NCBI GenBank assembly: GCA_003169975.1
Contig: PNAA01000041.1
Location: forward strand, 124,657 to 188,656
Direction: 5' to 3'
Origin: Spartobacteria bacterium
GTDB lineage: Bacteria; Verrucomicrobiota; Verrucomicrobiia; Chthoniobacterales; UBA10450
DNA: 64,000 nt
Below the pieces are notes generated by a model that saw only the letters and a program-made list of their open reading frames with translations, did no database searches and had not been told where the DNA came from. The translations under genes were made by a program, and so were the position numbers. Positions 28,444-36,897 of this stretch are shown here, one piece after another (the first letter of the stretch is position 1; each line of letters starts with the position of its first letter).

Positions 28444-30219
28444 ATGAAATCGACTGGCCGCCGCCTGCTCCTCCTCGCGCTTTCGTTAGGCGCGGCCAAT
28501 CAACTTTGGGCGCAAACCGCTGCGACGCCGTCCGCGGACGCTGATTTCGACAAGCTCGCGCTCGATTTCACCAGCGGTTACCTGGCCGCCCGGCCGCTGC
28601 AAGGTGTCGCCCTGGGGTTCCACCAATACGACGGCAAGATCGGCGACTACAGCCGGCTCGCGATCGATGCAGAAGTGGAACGGCTCAAGCGCTTTCAGAA
28701 TCAACTGGGCAAACTCGACGCGAGCAAATTGAGCAAGGGCGCCGCGATCGATCGATGCATCCTGCAGGCGGCGATTGCCGGCGAGCTTTTCAAGATCGTG
28801 GACATGGACGTTTTCGATAAAAACCCGATGACATACGCGGGCGCGCTCAACGTCAACATCTACATCAAGCGCGATTTCAAGCCTTTGGAGGACCGGGTGC
28901 GCGACATCGTCACGATCGAGGACCAGGCCGCCAACATCATGACCGCCGCCAAGACGAATCTGCTGCCGATCCTGCCCAAACCCTATGTCGAGCTCGCGAT
29001 CCAGATTGCGAATGGCTCGGCTGATTTCCTGGAGAAGGATCTGGCTGGAGCGCTCAAGGACGTGAAGGACGAAGGGCTCACGACGGCCTTTCAGGACTCG
29101 AACAAAAAGGCGGCGGCGGCGCTGCGTGATTTCGCGGCCTGGCTGACGAAAGAGCGGCTGCCGAAAGCGACCGCGGACTTCGCCCTGGGCGCGAAAAAAT
29201 TTCAGCAGATGCTGACCGGCACGGAGATGGTTGACCTTCCGCCGGACAAGATTCTGGCCATCGGGCTGCAGCGCTTAAAAGAGGAACAGGATATTTTCGC
29301 CGCCGCCGCCAGGATCATCGATCCGCAGAAAAAACCGGTCGAAGTTTTCAAGCAGATCCAGAGCGAACATCCGAAGCCAGGCGAGCTGGTGACCGACGTG
29401 GCGAAGGACCTCGACCAGATTCGGCAATGGGTGCTCGATCACCACATTGTCGCGATCCCATCCGATGTTCGCGCGACCGTGACGGCCACGCCGCAGTTCG
29501 ATCGCGCGACGACCCTCGCCTCGATGGATACGCCGGGGCCGTTCGAGAAAAAAGCCACGCAGGCCTATTACTACGTCACGCCGGTGGAGGATAATTGGAC
29601 TGACAAACAGAAGGATGAATGGCTGACCTCGTTTAACTATTACACCACTGATGTCGTTTCCATTCACGAGGCTTATCCGGGGCATTACGTGCAGTTCCTG
29701 CACCTGAACGCTTCGCCGGCGACGCAGGTCGAAAAGATTTTCAGAAGCTATGCCTTCATCGAAGGCTGGGCCCATTACGGCGAGAAAATGATGCTCGACG
29801 AAGGCTTCGGCAGCGCGCCGAATCCGACGCCGGAGCAAAAAGTGCGGGCGGCGAAGTATCGCATGGCGCAGGCGGACGAAGCGCTCCTTCGGCTCTGTCG
29901 GCTGTGCGTCTCGATCAAGATGCACACCCAGGGAATGTCAGTCGCCGACGCGGCGAAGTTTTTCCACGAGAACTGCTACTACGAAGAGAAACCGTCGCTT
30001 TCCGAAGCGATGCGCGGGACGTTTGACCCAGGCTACGTGAACTACACGTTAGGCAAGCTCCAGATTCTTAAGCTGCGCGACGATTACAAAGCGCAGGAAG
30101 GCGCGAATTTTTCGCTCGAGAAATTCCACAACGAGCTGCTGAACCACGGCGCACCGCCGATCCGTTTGTTGCGCGAGATCCTGCTCAAAGACGAGTCGAA
30201 GTGGGGCGCGGTCCTGTAG
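28444..30219 (+). CDS. DUF885 family exported peptidase-like protein
   Basis: The protein has 591 residues with a signal peptide (ending LWAQ). The DUF885 fold is helical. The zinc-type block HEAYPGHYVQ at about residue 409 and EGWAHYGEKMMLDEG at about residue 440 supply the HExxxGH and Glu ligands of this gluzincin-like family. Members include carboxypeptidase-like enzymes, but the substrate here is unknown. The gene is monocistronic between a divergent protease and a convergent rmuC. Confidence 0.88.
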   Translation: MKSTGRRLLLLALSLGAANQLWAQTAATPSADADFDKLALDFTSGYLAARPLQGVALGFHQYDGKIGDYSRLAIDAEVERLKRFQNQLGKLDASKLSKGAAIDRCILQAAIAGELFKIVDMDVFDKNPMTYAGALNVNIYIKRDFKPLEDRVRDIVTIEDQAANIMTAAKTNLLPILPKPYVELAIQIANGSADFLEKDLAGALKDVKDEGLTTAFQDSNKKAAAALRDFAAWLTKERLPKATADFALGAKKFQQMLTGTEMVDLPPDKILAIGLQRLKEEQDIFAAAARIIDPQKKPVEVFKQIQSEHPKPGELVTDVAKDLDQIRQWVLDHHIVAIPSDVRATVTATPQFDRATTLASMDTPGPFEKKATQAYYYVTPVEDNWTDKQKDEWLTSFNYYTTDVVSIHEAYPGHYVQFLHLNASPATQVEKIFRSYAFIEGWAHYGEKMMLDEGFGSAPNPTPEQKVRAAKYRMAQADEALLRLCRLCVSIKMHTQGMSVADAAKFFHENCYYEEKPSLSEAMRGTFDPGYVNYTLGKLQILKLRDDYKAQEGANFSLEKFHNELLNHGAPPIRLLREILLKDESKWGAVL

Positions 30220-30223
30220 ACGT

Positions 30224-30262
30224 TTCGCTCCGCGAAACGCGGGCGTGCGCGCCGCCCGCTCC
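30224..30262. repeat. Two adjacent hairpins between convergent genes
   Basis: GTTTCGC-TCC-GCGAAAC is followed at once by GCGGGCG-TGCGCG-CGCCCGC, just after the stop of the DUF885 gene and before the end of rmuC. It probably serves as a transcript-end structure and belongs to the paired-hairpin class seen elsewhere in the window. Confidence 0.6.
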
Positions 30263-30267
30263 AAAAA

Positions 30268-31605
30268 TTATTCTCCCTCCTCTTCCCCTGCTTCCGGCGC
30301 GAGCAACTCCGGCAGCAGCGGCTCGGGATTACTCGGCGACTCCTCCACCGCGCGCAGTTTCTTGGTGATCGCGCGCGCGCGGATATCGACTTCGTCGATC
30401 TTGTTCGTGGCCTCCTGCAGCTTCTTCTTCACCCCGTCGAGCACGCCGCCGAATTTCCCAAACTCCGTCTTCACCGCGGCGAGTAGATTCCAGACCTCGC
30501 TCGAGCGTTCCTGAATCGCCAGGGTGCGAAATCCCATCTGCAAACTGTTGAGCAACGCCGCCAGCGTGGTTGGCCCGGCGAAGACCACTTTGCATTCCCG
30601 TTGCACCTGCTCGACCAGGCCAACGCGCCGGATCGCTTCCGCATACAGCCCTTCGGTCGGCAGAAACATCAAGGCGAAGTCGGTCGTCCGCGGCGGGTTG
30701 ATGTATTTCGCGCAAATTTCCTTCGCGCTTTTCCGCAGCGCCGTCTCCAGGTTCTTCATCGCCTCCTCCGTCGCCGTCAGGTCCGAGGTTTCCTGCGCGG
30801 CGATCAGCCGGTAGTAATCCTCGACCGGAAATTTCGCATCAATCGGTAACCAGACCGGCACACCATTTTGGTCGCCCGGCAGCTTGATCGCGAACTCCAC
30901 CTGCTCGTTGCCGCCCTCCCGCGTCCGGACGTTGCGCGCGAACTGATCCGGCGTGAGCACCTGCTCGAGCAACGCGCCGAGCTGCACTTCGCCCCAGCCG
31001 CCGCGCGTTTTCACATTCGTGAGGACGCGCTGCAACCCGCCGACGTCACTCGCCAGTTGCTGCATCGCGCCGAGCCCCTGGTGCACGCGCTCGAGCCGTT
31101 CGCTCACCATCTGGAACGATTCGCCGAGCCGTTTCTCCAGCGTGCCCTGCAACTTCTCGTCCACCGTCGCGCGCATTTTTTCGATCTGCTGCGAATTGTC
31201 TTCCTGCAGTTGTTTCAAACGCTGGTCGACCACCGCCCGCAGACTTTCAAGCCGCGCTTCGTTCGATTCCGTGAGCTTGCCGGTCTGGGCGGAAACCGTC
31301 TCGAGCTGGCCCTTCAACATGGCGCCGATCTCGACGATCGATTTCAGGTTTGACTCGCCGAGATTTTGCAGCGCCGCGTTCAGTTCCTCCCGTTGCGCCT
31401 TGGCCGCGCTCAGCGCTTCTTCGCGACTGCGCGCTGCCTCCTCCCGGAGCATGCGCTCCTCGCGTTCCTGCGCGCGGTCGAGAGCCTCGAAGCGTTCGAT
31501 CAATTGCGCGTCGTCCGAGCGGCGGCGGCGGATCAGCAGGAAAATCCCCGCCACCACGACCACGCCGGCGATGAGCCCGATCAGGGCGGCGAAAAGCGAA
31601 TCCAC
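30268..31605 (-). CDS. rmuC: RmuC family protein
   Basis: RmuC is a membrane-anchored protein of the PD-(D/E)xK superfamily linked to limiting recombination at inverted repeats. The 445-residue protein has an N-terminal membrane helix (residues 5-26), a coiled coil of about 150 residues rich in Glu, Arg and Gln, and the RmuC domain. The domain includes NVKTRGGWGEVQLGALLEQ, VWLPIDAKFPVEDYYRL, TDFALMFLPTEGLYAEA and FAGPTTLAALLNSLQMGFR. It may be relevant that the region around it is rich in inverted repeats, though that is only an association. Confidence 0.92.
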   Translation of the reverse strand: MDSLFAALIGLIAGVVVVAGIFLLIRRRRSDDAQLIERFEALDRAQEREERMLREEAARSREEALSAAKAQREELNAALQNLGESNLKSIVEIGAMLKGQLETVSAQTGKLTESNEARLESLRAVVDQRLKQLQEDNSQQIEKMRATVDEKLQGTLEKRLGESFQMVSERLERVHQGLGAMQQLASDVGGLQRVLTNVKTRGGWGEVQLGALLEQVLTPDQFARNVRTREGGNEQVEFAIKLPGDQNGVPVWLPIDAKFPVEDYYRLIAAQETSDLTATEEAMKNLETALRKSAKEICAKYINPPRTTDFALMFLPTEGLYAEAIRRVGLVEQVQRECKVVFAGPTTLAALLNSLQMGFRTLAIQERSSEVWNLLAAVKTEFGKFGGVLDGVKKKLQEATNKIDEVDIRARAITKKLRAVEESPSNPEPLLPELLAPEAGEEEGE

Positions 31606-31659
31606 TCCTAGCGATTAACAGTGGCGCGATTCGCTTTCAAGCGGCGCGCACACCAGGTT

Positions 31660-31787
31660 GTCATCCCGAGCGGAGCCGAGGGATCCCGTCGCGCTACCGA
31701 GAAGCTCGCTCGCCTGCCTCCACGTTGATTCTGTTTTCGCTGCGTTCCAGGGAACGCCCCGGATCCCTCGGCTGCGCTCGGGATGAC
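31660..31787. repeat. Palindromic repeat (GTCATCCCGAGCG family) between btuB and rmuC
   Basis: The ends are GTCATCCCGAGCGGAGC and GCTGCGCTCGGGATGAC, with inner GAGGGATCCCG and CGGATCCCTCG. The right end finishes on the first base of the complement of the receptor stop codon. It lies between two minus-strand genes and could attenuate read-through. Confidence 0.8.
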
Positions 31788-33820
31788 TAAAAGGAAAGAC
31801 GAATCCCACCGTACGCCGCTCGGCCCAGCGCCGGAAAACCAAAAACCTCCGCGTAATGCTCGTTCGTTAGGTTATCGATCCGGCCGAAAATCGTGAGGTG
31901 CGAGTTGTAAACATATTCGGCCGCGAAATTCACGAAGGAGTAGTCTTCAATATCGAAATTCGGTCCGCCAAAATTCAACTCCTCCCGCGCGTTGACGAAT
32001 TTCGCCTCCGCCGTCGTGCGCAATTTTCTGAACCAGAAATAAGAGGCGGAAAAGTAGACTTCATTGCGCGGACGCCGCGGCAGACGCGCACCCGGCAGTT
32101 GCGTGATATCGGCTGAGGAGGTGTTCACCGCATCGAGGTAGGTATAGCTCGCCGAGAAGACCAGATCGGCGATTGGCCGCAGCTCCATTTCCGCCTCCAG
32201 CCCCTGGGTCAACGCCGCCCCCAGGTTGAGCGTGTCGAAGAGTCCGTTAAAACCGATTAGATTTGAAAGGTCGTTATGGAAATACGTGGCGGCGACTTTC
32301 ACGCGATCTTCCCAGAGGCGTTGCTCGACCCCGATCTCCCACCCGAGGTCCTTCTCCGGCTTGAGTCCAAAGTTGTTCCCGAAAATCTTGTCCTGGCTGC
32401 TCGGCGGACTGAACCCGGTCGCAACGCTGGCGTGCACGATCGAATCGGTCGGCGCGATCTTGTAGCTGCCGGCCAGGCGATAGGTCCAGATCCCGCCGAA
32501 CTGGTTGAAGTGATCGTAGCGGCCGCCGGCGACGAGGTTCAGGCCGGGCAGCGGGGTGGCGCTCGCTTCCAGAAAGATCGCGCGCTCGTCCGTGTAATCG
32601 CTGACGAAGGTCGGCTGCGGCCCGAAAGCCTGCGTGACGAAAGGCCGCGCCTGGCCGGCATTGACTTCGCTGAAGAAAAAACCCGAGGTGAGAGTCAACC
32701 ACTTGGCCGGGCGAAAGTTGTTTTGATAGTCGATCGTTAGGCGGGTGAAGAGGGCGCGCGTCGGGCCGACGAAGCCGTCCTGGTTGGGATCGTTCACCTG
32801 CCTCTCTTCGTCGTAGGCGACGATCAACTTGTGCTCCCATTCGTCGGACGGTTTCCAATCGATGTGCGGCGCGATCAGCCAGCGTTCGGTGAGAAAATTA
32901 TCGAGCGGCTTCGGGTCGAAAATCGTGTTTGGATTGCCGGTGTCGGCCCGCGAGTAGGTGAAAAGGCTGCTAATTCGCAACTGGTCATCCGGCGACCACC
33001 CGACATTGCCGACAAAATCCCAGAGCCGGTATTGATTGTTAGGCCGGGCGTTGTCGGTATCGAGCCGGCTCCCGCCAAAGGAATAATCGACCTGCCCGAT
33101 CTTGCCTGAGGTGGCGAGCGTTTCGCGAAAGGTGTCGAAGCTGCCGCCCTCGAAGCTCGCGCTGGTTTCCGGCGTTGCGCTCCCCTGTTTGGTGAAAATC
33201 TGAATCACGCCGGCGAGCGCGCGCGGCCCATAAACCGTGCTCTGTGGTCCGCGCACGACTTCAATCCGATCGATGTTATCGATCGTCAGATCGGCGAAAT
33301 TGAAAAGGCCGGCCAGCCCCTGGTTGATGGGCACGCCGTCGATCAGCACCTGCGTGTGTTCGCTGCGCAGACCGCGGGTAAAAACGGAGGTGAGTTGTCC
33401 CGGTGAACCACTCTGCACGACGGAGAGGCCCGGCAGCTGGCGCAACGCATCGGCCACACGCTCGGTCTGTTTGTCCTCGAAATCCTGCGACGTGATGACG
33501 TCCACGCTCGCGGGCGCCTCATCTTTCGGGATCGGAAGGCGCGTCGCGCTCACTACGATCTCGGCCGTTTCCGGCGGCGCGACCGCGTCCTGCGCGTGCG
33601 AAATGCCTAACGACGCCAAAAAACAGAGTATCGCGACAAACCAGCGCTCCGGGTAGCGCACGCATTCTGCGTGCTGGCGACGGTGTTTCACCGTCGCAAA
33701 CTTTTCCTCCGAATAGATTCCGCTCCGGGAAGTTCGTCGCGGTGGAACACCGCGACCAGCACGCAGAATGCGTGCGCTACCCGGGCTTTCTGCCGCCCCG
33801 CCAAACGCCGGTCCGAACAT
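31787..33820 (-). CDS. btuB: TonB-dependent receptor, BtuB (cobalamin) type
   Basis: This is an outer membrane barrel importer. The TonB box/plug starts at EIVVSATRLPIPKDEAPASV; plug landmarks are LRQLPGLSVVQSG, VFTRGLRSEHTQVLIDG and IEVVRGPQSTVYGPRALAGVI, and the chain ends in the C-terminal Phe typical of barrels. A cobalamin riboswitch in the leader (33998-34175) supports vitamin B12 or a related corrinoid as cargo. The ATG at 33820 has a GGAGG site ten bases upstream. However, residues about 12-57 are encoded by a paired-hairpin element, which pushes the hydrophobic signal segment (FVAILCFLASLGISHAQ) to about residues 61-77. An internal GTG at 33661 is an alternative start but has no visible ribosome binding site. 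Confidence 0.88.
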   Translation of the reverse strand: MFGPAFGGAAESPGSARILRAGRGVPPRRTSRSGIYSEEKFATVKHRRQHAECVRYPERWFVAILCFLASLGISHAQDAVAPPETAEIVVSATRLPIPKDEAPASVDVITSQDFEDKQTERVADALRQLPGLSVVQSGSPGQLTSVFTRGLRSEHTQVLIDGVPINQGLAGLFNFADLTIDNIDRIEVVRGPQSTVYGPRALAGVIQIFTKQGSATPETSASFEGGSFDTFRETLATSGKIGQVDYSFGGSRLDTDNARPNNQYRLWDFVGNVGWSPDDQLRISSLFTYSRADTGNPNTIFDPKPLDNFLTERWLIAPHIDWKPSDEWEHKLIVAYDEERQVNDPNQDGFVGPTRALFTRLTIDYQNNFRPAKWLTLTSGFFFSEVNAGQARPFVTQAFGPQPTFVSDYTDERAIFLEASATPLPGLNLVAGGRYDHFNQFGGIWTYRLAGSYKIAPTDSIVHASVATGFSPPSSQDKIFGNNFGLKPEKDLGWEIGVEQRLWEDRVKVAATYFHNDLSNLIGFNGLFDTLNLGAALTQGLEAEMELRPIADLVFSASYTYLDAVNTSSADITQLPGARLPRRPRNEVYFSASYFWFRKLRTTAEAKFVNAREELNFGGPNFDIEDYSFVNFAAEYVYNSHLTIFGRIDNLTNEHYAEVFGFPALGRAAYGGIRLSF
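33649..33785. repeat. Four-hairpin element at the 5' end of btuB
   Basis: Starting at 33649, the left half carries GCACGCA-TTC-TGCGTGC and GCGACGGTG-TTT-CACCGTCGC. The right half, ending at 33785, carries CGCGGTG-GAA-CACCGCG and GCACGCA-GAA-TGCGTGC. The two halves are also inverted copies of each other over about 48 bases. The element is read through in frame by the receptor gene. Confidence 0.8.
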
Positions 33821-33930
33821 GATCTAACAACCTCCATTTTGTGAGAGGCGGACTCGTCACGTTGCGCGGCGCTCTCGTCTCTCATTCTTCTTTTTCGCGA
33901 AGAAGTTTTGTCGTGCCGATTTCCGTTGGA

Positions 33931-33972
33931 GCCGGGGTCGGTGACCCCGGCCACCGGGATCACCGATCCCGG
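33931..33972. repeat. Hairpin doublet in the btuB leader
   Basis: GCCGGGGTC-GGT-GACCCCGGC is followed two bases later by CCGGGATC-ACC-GATCCCGG. It lies between the B12 box of the riboswitch and the receptor start. It may be a paired-hairpin element that landed in the leader, or it may serve as part of the expression platform. Confidence 0.6.
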
Positions 33973-33997
33973 CTACAGCGGCACGAATGAGGTGGAG

Positions 33998-34175
33998 CGG
34001 GCAAATATTCTGGCTCCTGGCTTTCGGCCCCGATTGCTCGGAGCACGCCTTCTTCCCGCCTTCACCGCCGCGGCCGCGTTCGCGGCCCAGCGATTGACTC
34101 ATGGGAAGTCGTATCCAGTTACAGCAGCGCAACTGCTCCCGGTTCACACGGGATTTCTCGCGCCGATCCACTTTT
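33998..34175 (-). promoter_or_regulatory. Cobalamin riboswitch upstream of btuB
   Basis: Read on the minus strand, the leader contains AGAAATCCCGTGTGAACCGG, then GCAGTTGCGCTGCTGTAACT and GAGTCAATCGCTGGG. A GGGAAGAAGGCG segment follows, and then a B12 box reading AAAGCCAGGAGCCAG followed by TTTGCC (34024-33999). This order and these words match the cobalamin aptamer consensus (CCGGTGxAAxCCGG, GCxACTGTAA, GAGTCACTG, GCCAGGAGACCTGCC). Binding of adenosylcobalamin or a relative should repress the receptor gene. Exact ends and the switching helix cannot be fixed by eye. Confidence 0.75.
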
Positions 34176-34262
34176 CAAACTCGCAAAGAACTGCCGCCAG
34201 AAGTAGCGGCTTGCGCTTCTGCGTTCAAGATTTATTTGTCAGGCTTCCTAAAACTGCGCGCC

Positions 34263-35207
34263 GTGCACTTAAAGAACCTCAATTTCCTCATCACCGGCGG
34301 CGCTGGCTTCATCGGCTCGAACCTCGTGCTGGCGTTGCAGGAAAAATATCCCGCCGCGCGTTTGACGGTGATCGATGATTTTCGCTCGGGCGAATTCAAG
34401 AATTTACGCGGCTATCGGGGCGATTTCGTGGCGGCCGATCTGGCCTCGCTCGATTGGCGCGCGCAGTTTGGCGACGAAAAATTCGACGGGATCTTCCACC
34501 TCGCTTCGATCACCGATACGACGCTGCATGACCAGTTCCCGCAGGTGCACGATAACGTGGAGAGCTTTCGCCGGTTGCTCCATTTCGCGCAGCCCACTCG
34601 CACCCGCGTGGTCTACGCCTCCTCGGCCGCGACCTACGGAGCGGCCAGTGGCGTCAACTTGGAAGCGCACGAGGCCGCACCGGCGAACGTCTACGCATTC
34701 TCCAAGGTGATCATGGACAACCTCACGCGCCGCGCCGCGGCCGACGATCCGGATTGGAAGATTGTCGGCCTGCGTTATTTCAATGTTTACGGTCCGCGCG
34801 AAGCGCACAAAGGCGTGCCGGCGAGCATGATTTTGCATCTCTCACGACAGATAAAAGCCGGCAAACGGCCACGCGTCTTCAAGCATGGCGAGCAGAAGCG
34901 CGATTTCGTTTACGTGAAAGACATCGTGCAGGGAACGCTGTGCGCGCTGGAGGCGAGGGAGAGCGGGATCTACAATCTCGGCTCCGGTCAGGCGCGGTCG
35001 TTCAACGAACTGATCGAGGTCCTGAACCATTCGTTAGGCACAAACTTCGAGCCGGAATACTTCGACAACCCGCATCCACACTACCAGAACCACACCGAGG
35101 CCGACCTGACGAATGTGCGCAAATCGTTAGGCTATGAGCCGCAATTTTCCCTCGAAGCAGGCGTGGCGGATTACATGAAGTGGTTGTATCCGGCGCGCAC
35201 GGAGTAA
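34263..35207 (+). CDS. hldD: ADP-L-glycero-D-manno-heptose 6-epimerase-like protein
   Basis: This cytoplasmic SDR enzyme would invert C6 of ADP-heptose for lipopolysaccharide inner core. The NAD motif ITGGAGFIGSN is at the N-terminus. The catalytic Ser and YxxxK are in YASSAATYG and NVYAFSKVI. RYFNVYGPREAHKG and YQNHTEADLTNVRKSLGY are characteristic of HldD rather than of UDP-glucose epimerases. The start is taken as GTG at 34263. An in-frame ATG at 34101 would overlap the antisense cobalamin riboswitch and adds sequence that does not look like protein. Confidence 0.88.
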   Translation: MHLKNLNFLITGGAGFIGSNLVLALQEKYPAARLTVIDDFRSGEFKNLRGYRGDFVAADLASLDWRAQFGDEKFDGIFHLASITDTTLHDQFPQVHDNVESFRRLLHFAQPTRTRVVYASSAATYGAASGVNLEAHEAAPANVYAFSKVIMDNLTRRAAADDPDWKIVGLRYFNVYGPREAHKGVPASMILHLSRQIKAGKRPRVFKHGEQKRDFVYVKDIVQGTLCALEARESGIYNLGSGQARSFNELIEVLNHSLGTNFEPEYFDNPHPHYQNHTEADLTNVRKSLGYEPQFSLEAGVADYMKWLYPARTE

Positions 35208-35210
35208 ATT

Positions 35211-35303
35211 GTCATCCCGAGCGGAGCGCAGCGCGGCCGAGGGATCTCGTGAAGAACCCTTAAAGCTCACGTCACGGGATCCCTCGACTGCGTTCGGGAT
35301 GAC
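35211..35303. repeat. Palindromic repeat (GTCATCCCGAGCG family) after hldD
   Basis: GTCATCCCGAGCGGAGCG at the left and CTGCGTTCGGGATGAC at the right are complementary, with inner GAGGGATC and GATCCCTC. It is the shortest copy (93 bases) and starts three bases after the hldD stop codon. It ends just before the deoxyhypusine-synthase-like gene. Confidence 0.8.
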
Positions 35304-35316
35304 CTAACGAACAACT

Positions 35317-36351
35317 ATGAAACCAAAAAAATCCGATCTCCTTGTCGATGTTGTTGAGCACATCGACATCAAACAACACAACGTGGTTCCGTTGGTCGAG
35401 GCGATGAGCAAAATGGCTTTCTCGTCCCGCGACCTGGGGCGCGCCGCGCAGATCTACGACCAGATGCTGCAGGACGAAAACTGCGCCATCATTCTTTGCC
35501 TCGCGGGCTCATTGATCTCCGCCGGCTTAAAACAGGTGCTGGTCGATTTGGTCGAGAATAACATGGTGGACGCGATTGTTTCGACCGGCGCGATCATCGT
35601 CGACCAGGACTTCTTCGAGGCCCTCGGCTACAAGCACTACAAGGGTGACATTTTCATGAGCGACGACGTTTTGCGCAAGCTGGCGATCGATCGCATTTAC
35701 GACACCTACATCGACGAAGACGAGCTCCGGATTTGCGACGCGACGACCGGCGAGATCGCCGATTCGCTCGAGCCACGCCCGTATTCCTCCCGCGAGTTCA
35801 TTCGCGAGATGGGGCGCTACCTGCAAAAACGCGGGAAGACGACGAACTCGGTCGTCCTCTCAGCGTTCGAGAAGGGCGTGCCGATTTTTTGTCCCGCGTT
35901 CAGCGATTGCAGCGCGGGCTTTGGCTTGATCCATCATCAATTCAAAAACCCGGATAAACATGTGAGCATCGACTCGGCGAAGGATTTTCTCGAGCTGACG
36001 AAGGTCAAGATCGCCTCGAAACAGAGCGGCCTGCTCATGATCGGCGGCGGCGTGCCGAAGAACTTCGCGCAGGACACGGTGGTGGCGGGCGAATACCTCG
36101 GGTTCAACGTCGGGATGCACAAATATGCGGTGCAAATCACCGTCGCCGACGACCGCGATGGCGCGCTCTCCGGTTCCACGCTGAAAGAGGCCAACTCGTG
36201 GGGCAAAGTCGATCTCGGCGCCGAGCAGATGGTTTACGCGGAGGCCACGGTGGCGCTGCCGCTCATTGCCGGCTACGCCTATCACAAGCGCAGCTGGAAG
36301 AACCGGCCCGCGCACAATTACGCGGCGTTGCTGGACCGGGCCTTGATGTAG
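35317..36351 (+). CDS. Deoxyhypusine synthase-like protein (possible homospermidine synthase)
   Basis: The 344-residue protein belongs to the deoxyhypusine synthase family. It shows FCLAG-like CLAGSLISAGLKQVLVDLVENN, STGAIIVDQD, GGGVPKNFAQDTV and the region EANSWGKVDLGAEQMVYAEATVALP. Lys297 in WGK aligns with the catalytic Lys that forms the imine with the aminobutyl group. Bacteria lack eIF5A, and known bacterial homologues make homospermidine from putrescine or spermidine. That reaction is the best guess here. The SSAT-like acetyltransferase at 4454 is the only other candidate polyamine gene in the window. Confidence 0.88.
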   Translation: MKPKKSDLLVDVVEHIDIKQHNVVPLVEAMSKMAFSSRDLGRAAQIYDQMLQDENCAIILCLAGSLISAGLKQVLVDLVENNMVDAIVSTGAIIVDQDFFEALGYKHYKGDIFMSDDVLRKLAIDRIYDTYIDEDELRICDATTGEIADSLEPRPYSSREFIREMGRYLQKRGKTTNSVVLSAFEKGVPIFCPAFSDCSAGFGLIHHQFKNPDKHVSIDSAKDFLELTKVKIASKQSGLLMIGGGVPKNFAQDTVVAGEYLGFNVGMHKYAVQITVADDRDGALSGSTLKEANSWGKVDLGAEQMVYAEATVALPLIAGYAYHKRSWKNRPAHNYAALLDRALM

Positions 36352-36427
36352 CCGTCGCCCTGTGGGCGGCGCGAGAGAGGCCGTTGCCAGCTTCCTCCCA
36401 CGCTTCGCACAGCGAAGCGGCTACAAT
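36350..36427. repeat. Paired-hairpin element after the deoxyhypusine synthase-like gene
   Basis: CGCCC-TGT-GGGCG and CGCTTCGC-ACA-GCGAAGCG lie inside outer ends GTAGCCG and CGGCTAC. The second hairpin is the same as one near 25936 except for its loop. The flanking genes are convergent. Confidence 0.65.
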
Positions 36428-36442
36428 GCCTGGGCTGACGGA

Positions 36443-36850
36443 TCAGCCTTCCCAGAAAAACTTCGTCGGCCGTTCCATCTCGCCGGCGAGGCTGCGATGG
36501 ACGGGGCACCCGAGTGCGGTCTTTTCCAACAATTCACGCTGCGGATGAGCGGCCGGCAACGGAATATGCACCTCGGTCGTTAGGCGACTGATCCGGCGCG
36601 GATCGCTCGCCATTTCCTTCGCCACCTGCACCATCATCCCTTTTAACTCGACTCCGTGACGCTCGGCCACGATCGCCATGGTCGTCGCGATACAGGTGCC
36701 CAAGGCCGTCGCCACGAGGTCGGTCGGGGAGAACGCTTCGCCTTTCCCCTGATTATCGAGCGGCGCGTCGGTCGCGAGCGGCGCGCCGGAAGGACCGTGG
36801 GTCGCGTTGCAATGGAGTTTCCCATCGTAGTCGATCGAAATTTGAACCAT
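36443..36850 (-). CDS. OsmC family protein
   Basis: This 135-residue protein of the OsmC/Ohr peroxiredoxin-like family has DLVATALGTCIATTMAIVAE (about residues 43-62) with the first redox Cys and EKTALGCPVHRSLAGE with the second. OsmC proteins reduce organic hydroperoxides in the cytoplasm. It resembles the shorter YhfA-like or OsmC-like branch rather than Ohr. The gene is 47 bases downstream of the GH26-like gene on the same strand. Confidence 0.88.
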   Translation of the reverse strand: MVQISIDYDGKLHCNATHGPSGAPLATDAPLDNQGKGEAFSPTDLVATALGTCIATTMAIVAERHGVELKGMMVQVAKEMASDPRRISRLTTEVHIPLPAAHPQRELLEKTALGCPVHRSLAGEMERPTKFFWEG

Positions 36851-36897
36851 GGGAAAATCATCGGACGCTCCCGGCGAATTAGCAAAAGCGCATCCGC

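Noticed and set aside
31350-31618. Plus-strand frames over the 5' part of rmuC
   Set aside because: They mirror the coiled-coil coding region of rmuC and have no independent start signal.
34101-34262. Upstream ATG extension of hldD
   Set aside because: The extension is antisense to the cobalamin riboswitch, and the HldD family starts at the NAD-binding strand just after 34263.
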